A stretch of 64,000 bases of DNA from Pseudonocardia hydrocarbonoxydans (lineage in GTDB: Bacteria; Actinomycetota; Actinomycetes; Mycobacteriales; Pseudonocardiaceae): assembly GCF_006539565.1 (NCBI RefSeq), contig NZ_BJNG01000006.1:100446-164445 (forward strand), in the 5' to 3' direction. Shown here one piece after another: positions 10,474-18,392 of the stretch; positions within the stretch are counted from its first letter, which is position 1, and each line of letters starts with the position of its first letter. Under the pieces are notes generated by a model that ran no database searches, was not told the origin of the DNA, and saw only the letters and a program-made list of their open reading frames with translations. Position numbers and translations under genes: made by a program.

Positions 10474-12684
10474 ATGTCCGGAACGCCGCGCGACCGTGCC
10501 CACGTCCGGGCCGCCGCACTCGTCCGGTCCCCCCTGGTCGTGGGGGGCGCGGTCTTCGTCACCGCGCTCGCCGCCGCGCTGCTGCGCCCCGAGGGCTCCG
10601 CGGTGGCGGCGTGGTGGCCCGCGGCGGGTGTCGCGGTCGCCGCCGCAGCCTGCACGACCGGCCGCAGGCGGCACGCGGTGCTGCTCGCCGTCGCGGTCGC
10701 GAGCCTGGCCGCCAGCCTCGCCGCCGGGCGTCCGCCGGCGTTGGCGCTGTGCTTCGCCGCGGGCAACGCGGCCGAGGCCGCCGTGGCCGGCCGCATCCTG
10801 TCCCGGGACGGGCGGCCCGAGCTCGGCACGCTCGCGCAGCTGGGCAGGCTGTTCGCCGCGGCCTGCGCGGGCGCCGCCGTGGCCGCGACGGTCGCCGCGC
10901 TCGCCGTCGCCGCACTCACCGGGGGCACCCCGTGGACGGCCTGGACCGCCGCGGCGACCTCCCACGTCGCCGCGATCGTCGTGCTGGTGCCCACCGTGAT
11001 GCGGGTGCCGCCGCGGCCGTCCACCGCCCGCACCCGCGAGACCGTCGCCCTGTGGGCCCTCGTGGTCGGGGTGACCGCCGCCGTGTTCGCCCCCGGGCAG
11101 ACGCTGCCGCTGGCCTACCTGGCCGTCGCCGCGCTCGTCACCGGCGTGCGCCTCGGGGTCCGGGCGGCGTCGGCGCAGCTGGTGGCGGTCGCCGTGCTGG
11201 CCGCGGTGCTCGGCGGGCGGGGCGGCGGGCCGTTCGCGGCGGCCGGCCGGGAGCTGACGCCGGCCGTGGCGGGCACGCTGCTGCAGCTGTTCCTCGGCTC
11301 CTGCGCGCTCGTCGTGCTCGCCCTCGCGATCTCCGTCGCCCAGCGCGAGGCCGCGCTGGGCCGGTTCGCCGACCAGCGCCGGTTCGACCGGGCCGTGCTG
11401 GAGGCGGTCGGCGCCGGGGTGCTCGCCTGCGACGCCGAGGGCCACGTCGTCGTCCGCAACCGCGCGCACCGGCGCGCCACCGGCGTCGACGGGGAGCCCG
11501 ACGTCGACCCCGACCGGCTCGCGCGCGACCTGCGCGTCACCTCCGACGGGGTGCCGGTGCCACCGGAGCGCACCCCGCTGCGGCGCGCGCTGGCGGGTGA
11601 GGAGCTCGCCCACCTGTCGCTGCGGTTCGAACCCGACGGCGCACCGCCGACCGAGGTCGTCGCCACCGCCCGTCCCATCCTCGACGACGACGGCCGCCTC
11701 CTCGGCGCCGTCGCGGCGTTCGCCGACGTCACCGCGGAGCGCGACGTGCAGGACCGGCTGCGGGAGAGCCTCGCGTTCCGGGAGGCGGTGCTGGCCGTCA
11801 GCCCCGACACGCTGTTCATCCTCGACCCGGTCGCGCGCGAGACCCTCTGGCTGTCCCGGCCCGAACCCGACCACGACCGGTGCTCCCCCGCCGACCTCGT
11901 CGCGCTGGGCCCGCTCCGCTGCCGCGACCGGGTGCACCCCGACGACGTGGCGGCGCTCGACGCCGCCGACGAGGCGGCAGGCGGCCTGGCCGACGGGGCC
12001 GTGCGCAAGGTGCGCCTACGCGTGCGCGACGGCGGCCGCTACCGGTGGGTCTCCCGGCGCGTCACCCCGTTCGCCCGCGACGCCACCGGTGCCGTCACCC
12101 GGTTGCTCGGGGTCACCCGCGACATCACCGAGAACGTCGAGCTGGAACAGCGCCTCGCCGCCGAGGCGCTGCACGACCCGCTGACCGGGCTGCCCAACCG
12201 GCGGCTGCTCACCGACCGGCTCGGCACCGCGCTGCAGCGCAGCACGGTCCCCGTGCCCGTCCTCTACTGCGACCTGGACGGGTTCAAGACCGTCAACGAC
12301 GCGGCCGGGCACGCCGTCGGCGACGCCGTGCTCTGCGCCACCGCCCGCCGGCTGGCCTCGGTGCTGCGGCCGCTCGACACCGTCGCACGGGTGGGCGGCG
12401 ACGAGTTCGTCGCCGTGCTCGACCCCGCCCTGCGGGTGGTCGACGGCGAACCCGAACCGGCCGGGACACGCCGCCGGGCCCGGTCGGTGGCCCGGCGCAT
12501 CATCGCCGCGCTCGCCGAACCGGTCGTCGTCGACGGCGTGGAGCACCGCGTCACGGTGAGCATCGGCATCACCTTCGCGCGCCCTGGCGACCCGCCCGAG
12601 CAGGCGCTGGGCGAGGCCGACCGGGCGATGTACCGCGCCAAGCTGCACGGCAAGGGCCGGCACGAGGTGGCGGGGCTGACCTGA
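10474..12684 (+). CDS. Membrane diguanylate cyclase: MASE1-like sensor, two PAS regions, GGDEF
   Basis: Predicted to make cyclic di-GMP from two GTP at the inner membrane. The 736 residues begin with an 8-helix MASE1-like sensory region (about 1-300). Two PAS-type segments follow (about 305-430 and 440-560; the second has the PAC-like GGRYRWVSRR). The GGDEF domain follows DPLTGLPNRR. GGDEF is intact at 641-645, with RPLD five residues upstream as an inhibitory I-site (RxxD). No EAL domain. The ATG at 10474 follows a G-rich stretch; GTG 10450 is possible. It occupies the place where M. tuberculosis has Rv2180c/Rv2181, so it looks inserted into an otherwise conserved gene order. Confidence 0.9.
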   Translation: MSGTPRDRAHVRAAALVRSPLVVGGAVFVTALAAALLRPEGSAVAAWWPAAGVAVAAAACTTGRRRHAVLLAVAVASLAASLAAGRPPALALCFAAGNAAEAAVAGRILSRDGRPELGTLAQLGRLFAAACAGAAVAATVAALAVAALTGGTPWTAWTAAATSHVAAIVVLVPTVMRVPPRPSTARTRETVALWALVVGVTAAVFAPGQTLPLAYLAVAALVTGVRLGVRAASAQLVAVAVLAAVLGGRGGGPFAAAGRELTPAVAGTLLQLFLGSCALVVLALAISVAQREAALGRFADQRRFDRAVLEAVGAGVLACDAEGHVVVRNRAHRRATGVDGEPDVDPDRLARDLRVTSDGVPVPPERTPLRRALAGEELAHLSLRFEPDGAPPTEVVATARPILDDDGRLLGAVAAFADVTAERDVQDRLRESLAFREAVLAVSPDTLFILDPVARETLWLSRPEPDHDRCSPADLVALGPLRCRDRVHPDDVAALDAADEAAGGLADGAVRKVRLRVRDGGRYRWVSRRVTPFARDATGAVTRLLGVTRDITENVELEQRLAAEALHDPLTGLPNRRLLTDRLGTALQRSTVPVPVLYCDLDGFKTVNDAAGHAVGDAVLCATARRLASVLRPLDTVARVGGDEFVAVLDPALRVVDGEPEPAGTRRRARSVARRIIAALAEPVVVDGVEHRVTVSIGITFARPGDPPEQALGEADRAMYRAKLHGKGRHEVAGLT

Positions 12685-12711
12685 GCACCGGGGCGGCGGT
12701 CGGCCCGGGCG

Positions 12712-13452
12712 TCAGGAGGCGCGGGAGTCCGGCAGCGGAGGCGCCGCCGGGGGCGGGCCCGCCTCGGCCTCGGCCTTCGCCGCCCGCTCCTTCACCGACG
12801 CCGCGTACATGTCGACGTAGGTCTGCCCGGACAGCTCCATGAGCGCGTACATGATCTCGTCGGTCATGGACCGTTCGATGAACCGGTCGCCGACCATGCC
12901 GGAGTAGCGGCTGAAGTCGAGCGGCTCGCCGACCCGGATGTGCACCTTGTACGGGCGCCACATCCGGGACCCGATCGGGTTGACCCGGTCGGTGCCGATC
13001 ATCGCCACCGGGATGACGGGGACGTCGGCCTCCAGCGTCATGCGGGCGATCCCGGTCTTGCCCTTGTAGAGGCGCCCGTCCGGGGACCGGGTGCCCTCCG
13101 GGTAGATGCCGAGCAGCCGGCCCTCGCGCAGCACCCGCACGGCGGTGTCCATCGCGTCCCGGGCCGCGGAGCCGCCGGAGCGGTCGATCGGGATCTGGCC
13201 GACGCCGGTGAAGAACGCCTTCTGCAGGCGCCCCACCAGCCCGGGCTTGGTGAAGTACTCCGACTTCGCGGGAAAGGTGATGCGCCGCGGCACCACCAGC
13301 GGGAGCAGGAACGAGTCGACGACGGCCAGGTGGTTGCTCGCGAGGATCGCGCCACCCCGGGCCGGGATGTGTTCCAGCCCCTCGATCGTGGGCCGGCAGA
13401 ACAACCGCAACAGCGGGCCGAGCAGCACGAACTTGGACCACCAGTACAGCAC
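12712..13452 (-). CDS. 1-acyl-sn-glycerol-3-phosphate acyltransferase (PlsC family, Rv2182c-like)
   Basis: Transfers an acyl group to lysophosphatidic acid or a related glycerolipid at the membrane. The HX4D catalytic motif is NHLAVVD (His41, Asp46). Substrate motif EGTRS is at residues 119-123, followed by KTGIARM and VIPVAMIGTD. 246 residues, normal for the family. GTG 13452 is preceded by GAAGGGGG. An alanine/proline-rich tail is probably unstructured. Convergent with the diguanylate cyclase gene. The position fits Rv2182c. Substrate specificity cannot be read from the sequence. Confidence 0.9.
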   Translation of the reverse strand: MLYWWSKFVLLGPLLRLFCRPTIEGLEHIPARGGAILASNHLAVVDSFLLPLVVPRRITFPAKSEYFTKPGLVGRLQKAFFTGVGQIPIDRSGGSAARDAMDTAVRVLREGRLLGIYPEGTRSPDGRLYKGKTGIARMTLEADVPVIPVAMIGTDRVNPIGSRMWRPYKVHIRVGEPLDFSRYSGMVGDRFIERSMTDEIMYALMELSGQTYVDMYAASVKERAAKAEAEAGPPPAAPPLPDSRAS

Positions 13453-13609
13453 CTGGGCGTGCCCCCTTCACCGCGACGGCCGTCAGCCTACGGACGGCCG
13501 GGGCGCCGCGACAACGCGCCGTGGGCCACACCGGTTCCCGCGACCGCGCGGGCGTGTCAGGATGGCCCGACCGTCGTACGGCGGTGGGTGTACGGGGTGG
13601 GGAGATCAC

Positions 13610-14044
13610 GTGGGCGGCGATCCGGACGAGCGTCCGCACCCCGGTGGCGGGATCGACGACTTCGATGCCATCGTGGCGGGCTGGCGCCGGGAGGGTCCGG
13701 TGCCCCGCTGGCCCGACCAGGAGCCCGACGACGCCCCGGCGGACCCCGCCCCCGCGGCCGCCGCGACCGTCCGCCCCCCGTCGGGCCCCGCGCCCGAGGA
13801 GGAGCACTTCGTCCCGCCCGAGCCGCCGCCGCTGCCCCGGCTGGCCCCGCCCGCGGCCGTCGGGTTGGTGCTGCTGGTCCTGGGCATCGTGCTGGTCGCC
13901 TCGCCCGGCTGGGTGGGGGTGTCCCAGGCCTACGGGATGCCGCTGGGCCTGCTCACCCTCGCCGCGGGCCTGGGCTGGCTGGTGCTGCGGCTGTGGCCCG
14001 CTCCGCCCCGTCCCGGCGAGGACGACGACGGGGCGGTGCTCTAA
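13610..14044 (+). CDS. Small membrane protein with acidic proline-rich N-terminus
   Basis: 144 residues. The first ~85 are hydrophilic and rich in Pro, Asp and Glu (GGGIDDFDAIVAGWRREG near the start). Two hydrophobic helices follow, LVLLVLGIVLVASP and LGLLTLAAGLGWLVLRLW, then an acidic tail. GTG 13610 follows GGGGAGA at good spacing. The end overlaps the convergent glucokinase gene by 4 bases. The two-helix part resembles small integral membrane proteins common in Pseudonocardiaceae; no function is known to me. Confidence 0.75.
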   Translation: MGGDPDERPHPGGGIDDFDAIVAGWRREGPVPRWPDQEPDDAPADPAPAAAATVRPPSGPAPEEEHFVPPEPPPLPRLAPPAAVGLVLLVLGIVLVASPGWVGVSQAYGMPLGLLTLAAGLGWLVLRLWPAPPRPGEDDDGAVL

Positions 14045-15006
14045 CCCGCCTCCCTGGCCAGCCGGGCCGCCCCCACCACCGCGGCGTCCTCGCCGAGCTG
14101 CGCGGTGCGGATCCGGGCCAGCGGGCGGCGCCCCGCCCCGGTGAGCCGGGACGCGTAGTGCTCCCGGGCGTCGTCGAGGAACAGCGGTGCCGACGCCGCC
14201 ACCCCGCCGCCGATCACCACCAGCTCCGGGTCGAAGACGTCGGCGACCAGCGCCAGCCCCTCGCCCAGCCAGCGAGCGAGGTCGGCGACGGCCGCGCACG
14301 CCAGCGGGTCGCCGTCGCGGGCCGCGGCGGCGACCCGGCGGCCGGTGATCCGCCCCGGGTCGTCGACGACGAGCCTGCGCAGCGCGGGCGAGAGGCCGGG
14401 CTCGCGGGCGATCATCTCCACCGCCGTCGTGGCCAGCGCGGTGCCGCTGCAGTAGCGCTCCCAGCACCCGGCCTTGCCGCACGGGCACGGCCGCCCGCCG
14501 GGGACCACCCGCAGGTGCCCGAGCTCGGGGGCGACGCCGTGCGCCCCGCGGAACAGCACGCCGTCGATGAGCAGGGCGGCGCCGATCCCGGTGCCGAGCG
14601 CCACGAACACCGTCGTCGACGGCGGCGGGGCGCCCGCGGCCGCCCCGAAGTGCAGCTCGGCCAGCGCGGCGGCGTTGGCGTCGTGCTCGACGACGACGGG
14701 CAGCCCGGTGCGGGCGGCGATCCGGTCGGCGACGGGGGCGTCGCGCCAGGACAGGTGCGGGGCGAAGCGGACGCCGCGCCGGTCGGGGGTGATGAACCCG
14801 GCCAGCGCCAGGCCGGCCGCCTCCACCGGGTGGCGGCCGGCCAGCTCCCCGATCACCCGCGCGACGGTGGCCTCGAGCGCCGCCTCGGCCCGGGGGGTGG
14901 GGGCGCGCGCGGTGTCGAGGACGGCACCGTCGGCGTCGACGACCCCGGCGCGCACGCTGGTGCCCCCGACGTCCACCCCGACGGTCAGCGCGGCAGCGCT
15001 CAGCAA
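14041..15006 (-). CDS. glk: ROK-family glucokinase
   Basis: Predicted to phosphorylate glucose with ATP in the cytosol. The N-terminal phosphate-binding loop VGVDVGGTSVRAG, EHDANAAA, the ALGTGIGAALL loop, ELGHLRV and the zinc motif CPCGKAGCWE are all present. 321 residues. The likely start is TTG 15006, overlapping the end of the preceding gene by 7 bases, so it should be translated from the ArsA operon message. No HTH domain, so an enzyme rather than a NagC-type repressor. Glucose specificity is inferred from the family and from the SCO2126-like context. Confidence 0.85.
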   Translation of the reverse strand: MLSAAALTVGVDVGGTSVRAGVVDADGAVLDTARAPTPRAEAALEATVARVIGELAGRHPVEAAGLALAGFITPDRRGVRFAPHLSWRDAPVADRIAARTGLPVVVEHDANAAALAELHFGAAAGAPPPSTTVFVALGTGIGAALLIDGVLFRGAHGVAPELGHLRVVPGGRPCPCGKAGCWERYCSGTALATTAVEMIAREPGLSPALRRLVVDDPGRITGRRVAAAARDGDPLACAAVADLARWLGEGLALVADVFDPELVVIGGGVAASAPLFLDDAREHYASRLTGAGRRPLARIRTAQLGEDAAVVGAARLAREAG

Positions 15007-15365
15007 CGGGCCGCCTCGCGCACGACCGGGATGTGCTGGACCCGCCGCGCCGGACCCGCCGGAGGCGGCGTGGGCGCGGATGCGGGCGGCGGCGTCCCCG
15101 CCCCCTCGTGCAGCGCCGTCTGCAGGACCTCCAGCAGGCCGGCGGCGTGCTCGGCGAGGCGGACGGCGAGCTCGGGGCGCTCACCGCGCAGCAGCGCGAC
15201 GGCGGCGCACACCGGGCACACCGAGCAGGCGGGCGGGCCGTCGGCGCGGGCGCCCTCGGTCCGCGCGCGGTCGAGCACCGGACCGAGCCGGTCGAGCAGC
15301 AGCACCGCGACGGCACGCAGCTCGGCACCCAGCCCCGCGTGCGTGCCGCAACCGGGGGCGCTCAC
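15000..15365 (-). CDS. Small conserved protein with CxxC pair, glucokinase partner gene
   Basis: 121 residues with central block ACSVCPVCAAVALLRGERPE and LAEHAAGLL. The two cysteines in CSVCPVC could bind metal or form a disulfide. GTG 15365 overlaps the ArsA stop as GTGA; its own stop overlaps the glucokinase start. From memory, Streptomyces coelicolor has a small gene (SCO2127) next to glkA that influences glucose uptake and glucokinase activity. Conserved adjacency makes a related role plausible, but the protein family assignment here is by position and the CPVC pattern only. Confidence 0.7.
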   Translation of the reverse strand: MSAPGCGTHAGLGAELRAVAVLLLDRLGPVLDRARTEGARADGPPACSVCPVCAAVALLRGERPELAVRLAEHAAGLLEVLQTALHEGAGTPPPASAPTPPPAGPARRVQHIPVVREAARC

Positions 15366-16585
15366 CGGACCCAGACCGCCGGGTCGGGGGTGAACACCAC
15401 GCACAGGTCGTCGCCGACCAGGCGGGCACCGGTGACCTCGCAGCGGCGCAGCACCGACGGCAGCGCCACCATCCGGCGCGTGCCGCCCGCGGTGACCGCG
15501 AGGTCGTCGCCGACGCGGGCGAGGTCGAGGGCGCCGTCGGCGGCGCCGGGCAGGGCGAGGACGAGCTCGAACTCCGAGTCCGCCGACGTGCCGGTGCCCG
15601 CCGTGCGCCGCACGTCCAGCAGCGGCGGGGCCTGGCCGCCGGGGGCGGCGGGGTCGTCGTCGCCGTAGAGGCCGCGGGCGATCTCGCGCAGCGCGGGGAT
15701 CCCGGTCGGCTCGGCCGCGGTGTGGTCGGCGGTGCGCAACGGCACCCCGAGCGCGTCGAGGTCGGCGAGCACGGCCTGCTGCTCGGTGAACCGCTCGCGC
15801 AGCCAGCGGGCGGCCGGGCCGCGCAGCGAGGGCGGCGGGCCGGGCACCAGCCGGTTGACCACGCAGTCGTCGACGCGCAGGCCGTGCAGGGCCAGCGCGG
15901 TCAGGGTGCGGCGGGTCTCGGCGGCGACGACGCGCTCGGGGGTGAGCACGAGCCGGATCGAGGTGCGGGTGTGGTCGCCCAGCATCGCGCGCAGGCCGCC
16001 GAGGTCCTCGGCCAGCGCGTCGAGCGCGACGATCGTGGACTCCCACGCCGACGCGGCCTCCTTCCCGCCCGCCGCCATGCCGGCCAGCATCCCCCGCACG
16101 GCCCGGCGGTGCGCGGGGAACAGCCGCTCCACGTAGCCCGACAGCGCCTCGGGCAGCCCGAGCAGCCGCAGCGTCTCCGCGGTCGGCCCGCAGTCGACGA
16201 CGACGACGTCCCACGGCCCGTCCTCGGCCAGGCGGCGGACCTCGCCGAGGGCGAGGAGGTCCTCGACGCCGGGCAGCACCGTCAGCTCGTCGGCGACGAG
16301 CTCGTCGACCCCGGCCCCGGACAGGATGGTGCGCAGGTGGCCCTGCAGCTGCGACCACGAGCGGTCCAGCAGCGCGTGGGTGTCGACGTGGGCCGCGTGC
16401 AGGCCGGGCTCCAGCTCCACCGGGTCGCCGCCCAGGTCGGCCTCCAGGGCGTCGCCGAGCGAGTGGGCGGGGTCGGTGGAGACGACCAGCGCGGAGCGGC
16501 CGGAGCGGGCCAGGTGGGCGGCGGTCGCCGCGGCGAGGGTGGTCTTACCGACGCCACCCTTGCCGGTGAACAGGACGACGCGCAC
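15362..16585 (-). CDS. ArsA/GET3-family ATPase (Rv2184c-like)
   Basis: Deviant Walker A GKGGVGKT at residues 8-15, followed by VVSTDPAHSLGDAL (switch I type) and VVVVDCGPTAETLRLLGLP (switch II). The C-terminal ~80 residues form a small beta-rich domain ending FTPDPAVWVR, as in actinobacterial ArsA-like proteins. 407 residues. No arsenic genes are nearby, so an arsenite pump role is unlikely; family members bind membrane-targeted or small hydrophobic clients. First gene of a three-gene operon with the CPVC protein and glucokinase. GTG 16585 is fixed by a leaderless -10. Confidence 0.87.
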   Translation of the reverse strand: MRVVLFTGKGGVGKTTLAAATAAHLARSGRSALVVSTDPAHSLGDALEADLGGDPVELEPGLHAAHVDTHALLDRSWSQLQGHLRTILSGAGVDELVADELTVLPGVEDLLALGEVRRLAEDGPWDVVVVDCGPTAETLRLLGLPEALSGYVERLFPAHRRAVRGMLAGMAAGGKEAASAWESTIVALDALAEDLGGLRAMLGDHTRTSIRLVLTPERVVAAETRRTLTALALHGLRVDDCVVNRLVPGPPPSLRGPAARWLRERFTEQQAVLADLDALGVPLRTADHTAAEPTGIPALREIARGLYGDDDPAAPGGQAPPLLDVRRTAGTGTSADSEFELVLALPGAADGALDLARVGDDLAVTAGGTRRMVALPSVLRRCEVTGARLVGDDLCVVFTPDPAVWVR

Positions 16586-16592
16586 GGGGCGG

Positions 16593-16598
16593 AGGGTA
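16593..16598 (-). promoter_or_regulatory. Leaderless promoter -10 (TACCCT) of the ArsA-glk operon
   Basis: TACCCT on the minus strand is 7 nt from the GTG at 16585, in the 21-bp gap after the SRPBCC gene. The operon therefore has its own promoter. Confidence 0.55.
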
Positions 16599-16606
16599 TC
16601 CGGCGG

Positions 16607-17047
16607 TCAGCTCGTGCTCTCGACCCGCCGCTTCAGACCCTTCAACGCCGTGTCGATGATCACCTTTTCGGCCTTGCGGCGGAGCATGCCGATCATCGGG
16701 ATGTTCAGGTCGACCGCGAGCGAGTACGTGACGGTCGTGGAGCCCTTCGCCTCGGTGAGGGAGTAGGAGCCGTCCTGCGCCTTCTGCATCTGGCCCTTCA
16801 CCAGCGTCCAGCTCACGGAGCGGTCGTCGGGCGCCCAGGCGTAGTCGAGGGTGTAGGAGTCCTTGATCGGGCCCGCGTCCATGGTGAACCGGACTCTGGC
16901 GGGCCGCCCGCCGTCGCCGGGCTCGAGCACCTCGACGCTCTTCACCTGCTCGGCCCACTCCGGGTAGGCCTCGAAGTCGGCGATCACCGCCATCACCTGC
17001 TCCGCGGGGGCGGCGATGTCGATCGATGAGGTGGTCGCGTTGGCCAT
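16607..17047 (-). CDS. SRPBCC (START-like) family protein, Rv2185c-like
   Basis: 146 residues of the polyketide cyclase/lipid-binding fold. The start is MANATTSSIDIAAPAEQVMAV, with FEAYPEWAEQVKSVEV and a C-terminal amphipathic helix ending GLKRRVES. Such proteins bind hydrophobic ligands in a deep cavity; the ligand is unknown. ATG 17047 lies 6 nt after a TAACCT -10. Neighbouring ArsA-like and fadD15 genes repeat the Rv2184c-Rv2187 order. Confidence 0.87.
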   Translation of the reverse strand: MANATTSSIDIAAPAEQVMAVIADFEAYPEWAEQVKSVEVLEPGDGGRPARVRFTMDAGPIKDSYTLDYAWAPDDRSVSWTLVKGQMQKAQDGSYSLTEAKGSTTVTYSLAVDLNIPMIGMLRRKAEKVIIDTALKGLKRRVESTS

Positions 17048-17053
17048 GCGGGC

Positions 17054-17059
17054 AGGTTA
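17054..17059 (-). promoter_or_regulatory. Leaderless promoter -10 (TAACCT) of the SRPBCC gene
   Basis: TAACCT on the minus strand is followed by 6 nt and the ATG at 17047. Confidence 0.6.
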
Positions 17060-17069
17060 CCGGTGGGTT

Positions 17070-17858
17070 TCACCACCGCAGCACGTACGGCACGCCGGTA
17101 CGCCGGAAGTACCCCACGTTGACGCACTCGGTACGCCCGACCCGCGCACGTGCCGCCAGCGGCTGGTGCACGTGGCCGAACAGCGCGGCGCGCGGGCGGT
17201 CGGTGCGGCAACGGTCGAGCAGCGCGACCGAGGACGCCTCGGCGCTGCGCGACACCACGTCGTAGGCCAGCTCGGGGACCGCGGGCGGCACGTGGCTGCA
17301 CAGCACGTCGACGGGTCCGACCGCGGCCACGCGGGCGTCGAACTCCCCCGCGGGAAGCAGGTTGGGCCGCCACGGCCCGCCCCGGCGCGGCTCGGCCCCC
17401 ACCGGCAGCGGCGCCCCGCCGACGAACCCGAACCGCAGCCCGCCCAGCTCCACGACCCGCCCCTCGGCCGCCACGACGCCGTCGCGCACGAACTCCGGCC
17501 ACAGCTCGGGCAGGTCGACGTTGCCCGCGATCGCCCAGGTCGGGGCGGACATCGCGGCGAACAGCTCGGCGTACTGCTCGCGCACCGCGTCGGCGACGAC
17601 GGCGGGCGGGTCGTCCACCGCGGCCCACGCCGTGCGCGCGAACTCCCGCAGCTCGCCCGGGCGGCCGTTCGTCCGGATCTCGCCGAACCGGCGGCTGACC
17701 TCGGGCCCGAGGACGCGGCCCAGGATGCCGCGGTGCGGGTCGTGGTAGTCGACGAAGTCGACGAGGTCGCCGAGCACCAGCAGGGCGTCGGCGCCGTCGC
17801 CGGCACGGGCCAGCGCCTCGGCGTTGCCGTGCACGTCGGAGACCACGTGCACGCGCAT
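17070..17858 (-). CDS. Calcineurin-like metallophosphoesterase
   Basis: 262 residues with the full metal-binding set: SDVHGN at residues 7-12, GDLVDF, AGNVD (the usual GNHD His is replaced by Val), CSHVPP, and GHVHQP near the C-terminus. Predicted cytosolic phosphodiesterase or phosphatase; substrate unknown. ATG 17858 is fixed by a TACGGT -10 six bases upstream; the longer upstream frame is antisense or untranslated. It sits between the two SRPBCC genes on the same strand. The GNVD variant occurs in some family members and need not abolish activity. Confidence 0.87.
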   Translation of the reverse strand: MRVHVVSDVHGNAEALARAGDGADALLVLGDLVDFVDYHDPHRGILGRVLGPEVSRRFGEIRTNGRPGELREFARTAWAAVDDPPAVVADAVREQYAELFAAMSAPTWAIAGNVDLPELWPEFVRDGVVAAEGRVVELGGLRFGFVGGAPLPVGAEPRRGGPWRPNLLPAGEFDARVAAVGPVDVLCSHVPPAVPELAYDVVSRSAEASSVALLDRCRTDRPRAALFGHVHQPLAARARVGRTECVNVGYFRRTGVPYVLRW

Positions 17859-17864
17859 GGCCCC

Positions 17865-17870
17865 ACCGTA
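17865..17870 (-). promoter_or_regulatory. Leaderless promoter -10 (TACGGT) of the metallophosphoesterase gene
   Basis: TACGGT on the minus strand is followed by 6 nt and the ATG at 17858. Confidence 0.6.
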
Positions 17871-17890
17871 TCCGCGGCGGCGCGCGGCCG

Positions 17891-18286
17891 TCAGCGGGGC
17901 GGGGGTTCGCCCGGGGCCCGGCCCGCCTCCAGGCGGTCCTTGCAGGCGAACGCGACGGCCTTGGCCGCACGCTGGCGGCGCCGGGCCTCCGCCGCCCCCC
18001 GCCGGGGCGAGGCGGGCACCGGGCGCCCGCCGGGCCCGGACGGGTCGGCCCGCAGGAAGTAGTGCAGGACGGTGCCGTCGAGGACCGGTTCGAGCCAGAC
18101 CTCCATGCTGCCCACGAGCGCGCCCGTGACGGTCCAGCGGATGCCCTGCACCCCGCGGTCGGTGTCGACGGCCACGCTCAGGTCGGGCCACCAGCGGGCC
18201 CAGCTCGCGGGGGCCGCGAACTCCGCGGCCACCACCTCCGGCGGCACCGCCAGGAACGTCTCGTCCACCACGTCGACCGAGGGCAC
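17891..18286 (-). CDS. SRPBCC-like protein (Rv2186c-like)
   Basis: About 131 residues. VVDETFLAVPPEVVAAEFA opens a START-like fold, and ASWARWWPDLSV and GSMEVWLEPVLDGTVLHYFLR follow. The C-terminal helix is basic (AARRRQRAAKAVAFACKD-like). GTG 18286 is chosen because the family begins near this point; an upstream GTG at 18340 would place the start in the divergent fadD15 promoter. The gene order SRPBCC - this gene - fadD15 matches Rv2185c-Rv2187. Ligand unknown; perhaps lipid related given the neighbours. Confidence 0.78.
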   Translation of the reverse strand: MPSVDVVDETFLAVPPEVVAAEFAAPASWARWWPDLSVAVDTDRGVQGIRWTVTGALVGSMEVWLEPVLDGTVLHYFLRADPSGPGGRPVPASPRRGAAEARRRQRAAKAVAFACKDRLEAGRAPGEPPPR

Positions 18287-18354
18287 CGCGACAGCCTGCC
18301 GGAGCGGGCGAATCGGACACCCGTCACCCCTCCCCCACAAGGGTTACGGCGCGG

Positions 18355-18360
18355 TAGGTT
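18355..18360 (+). promoter_or_regulatory. fadD15: -10 element (TAGGTT) of fadD15
   Basis: TAGGTT lies 32 nt before the GTG start, allowing a short leader that contains the AGGAGGA ribosome-binding site at about 18377-18384. The hexamer sits in a repeat GGTTAC-N10-GGTTAC, perhaps an operator. Confidence 0.45.
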
Positions 18361-18392
18361 ACCGCGAACCGCAGCCGAGGAGGACTGGTCCA

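Noticed and set aside
13484..13499. TCAGC-CTACGG-ACGGC as another DR box
   Set aside because: The 11-bp spacing fits, but the spacer and second half-site deviate and it lies in the conserved region away from related genes.
12569..15328. A 919-codon minus-strand open frame over the acyltransferase and glucokinase genes
   Set aside because: Arg/Ala/Pro-rich composition with no domain; the true genes lie in other frames with full motifs.
17891..18340. Upstream GTG/ATG-like start at 18340 for the Rv2186c-like gene
   Set aside because: It would add 18 residues unlike the family and place the start over the divergent fadD15 promoter; GTG 18286 fits better.
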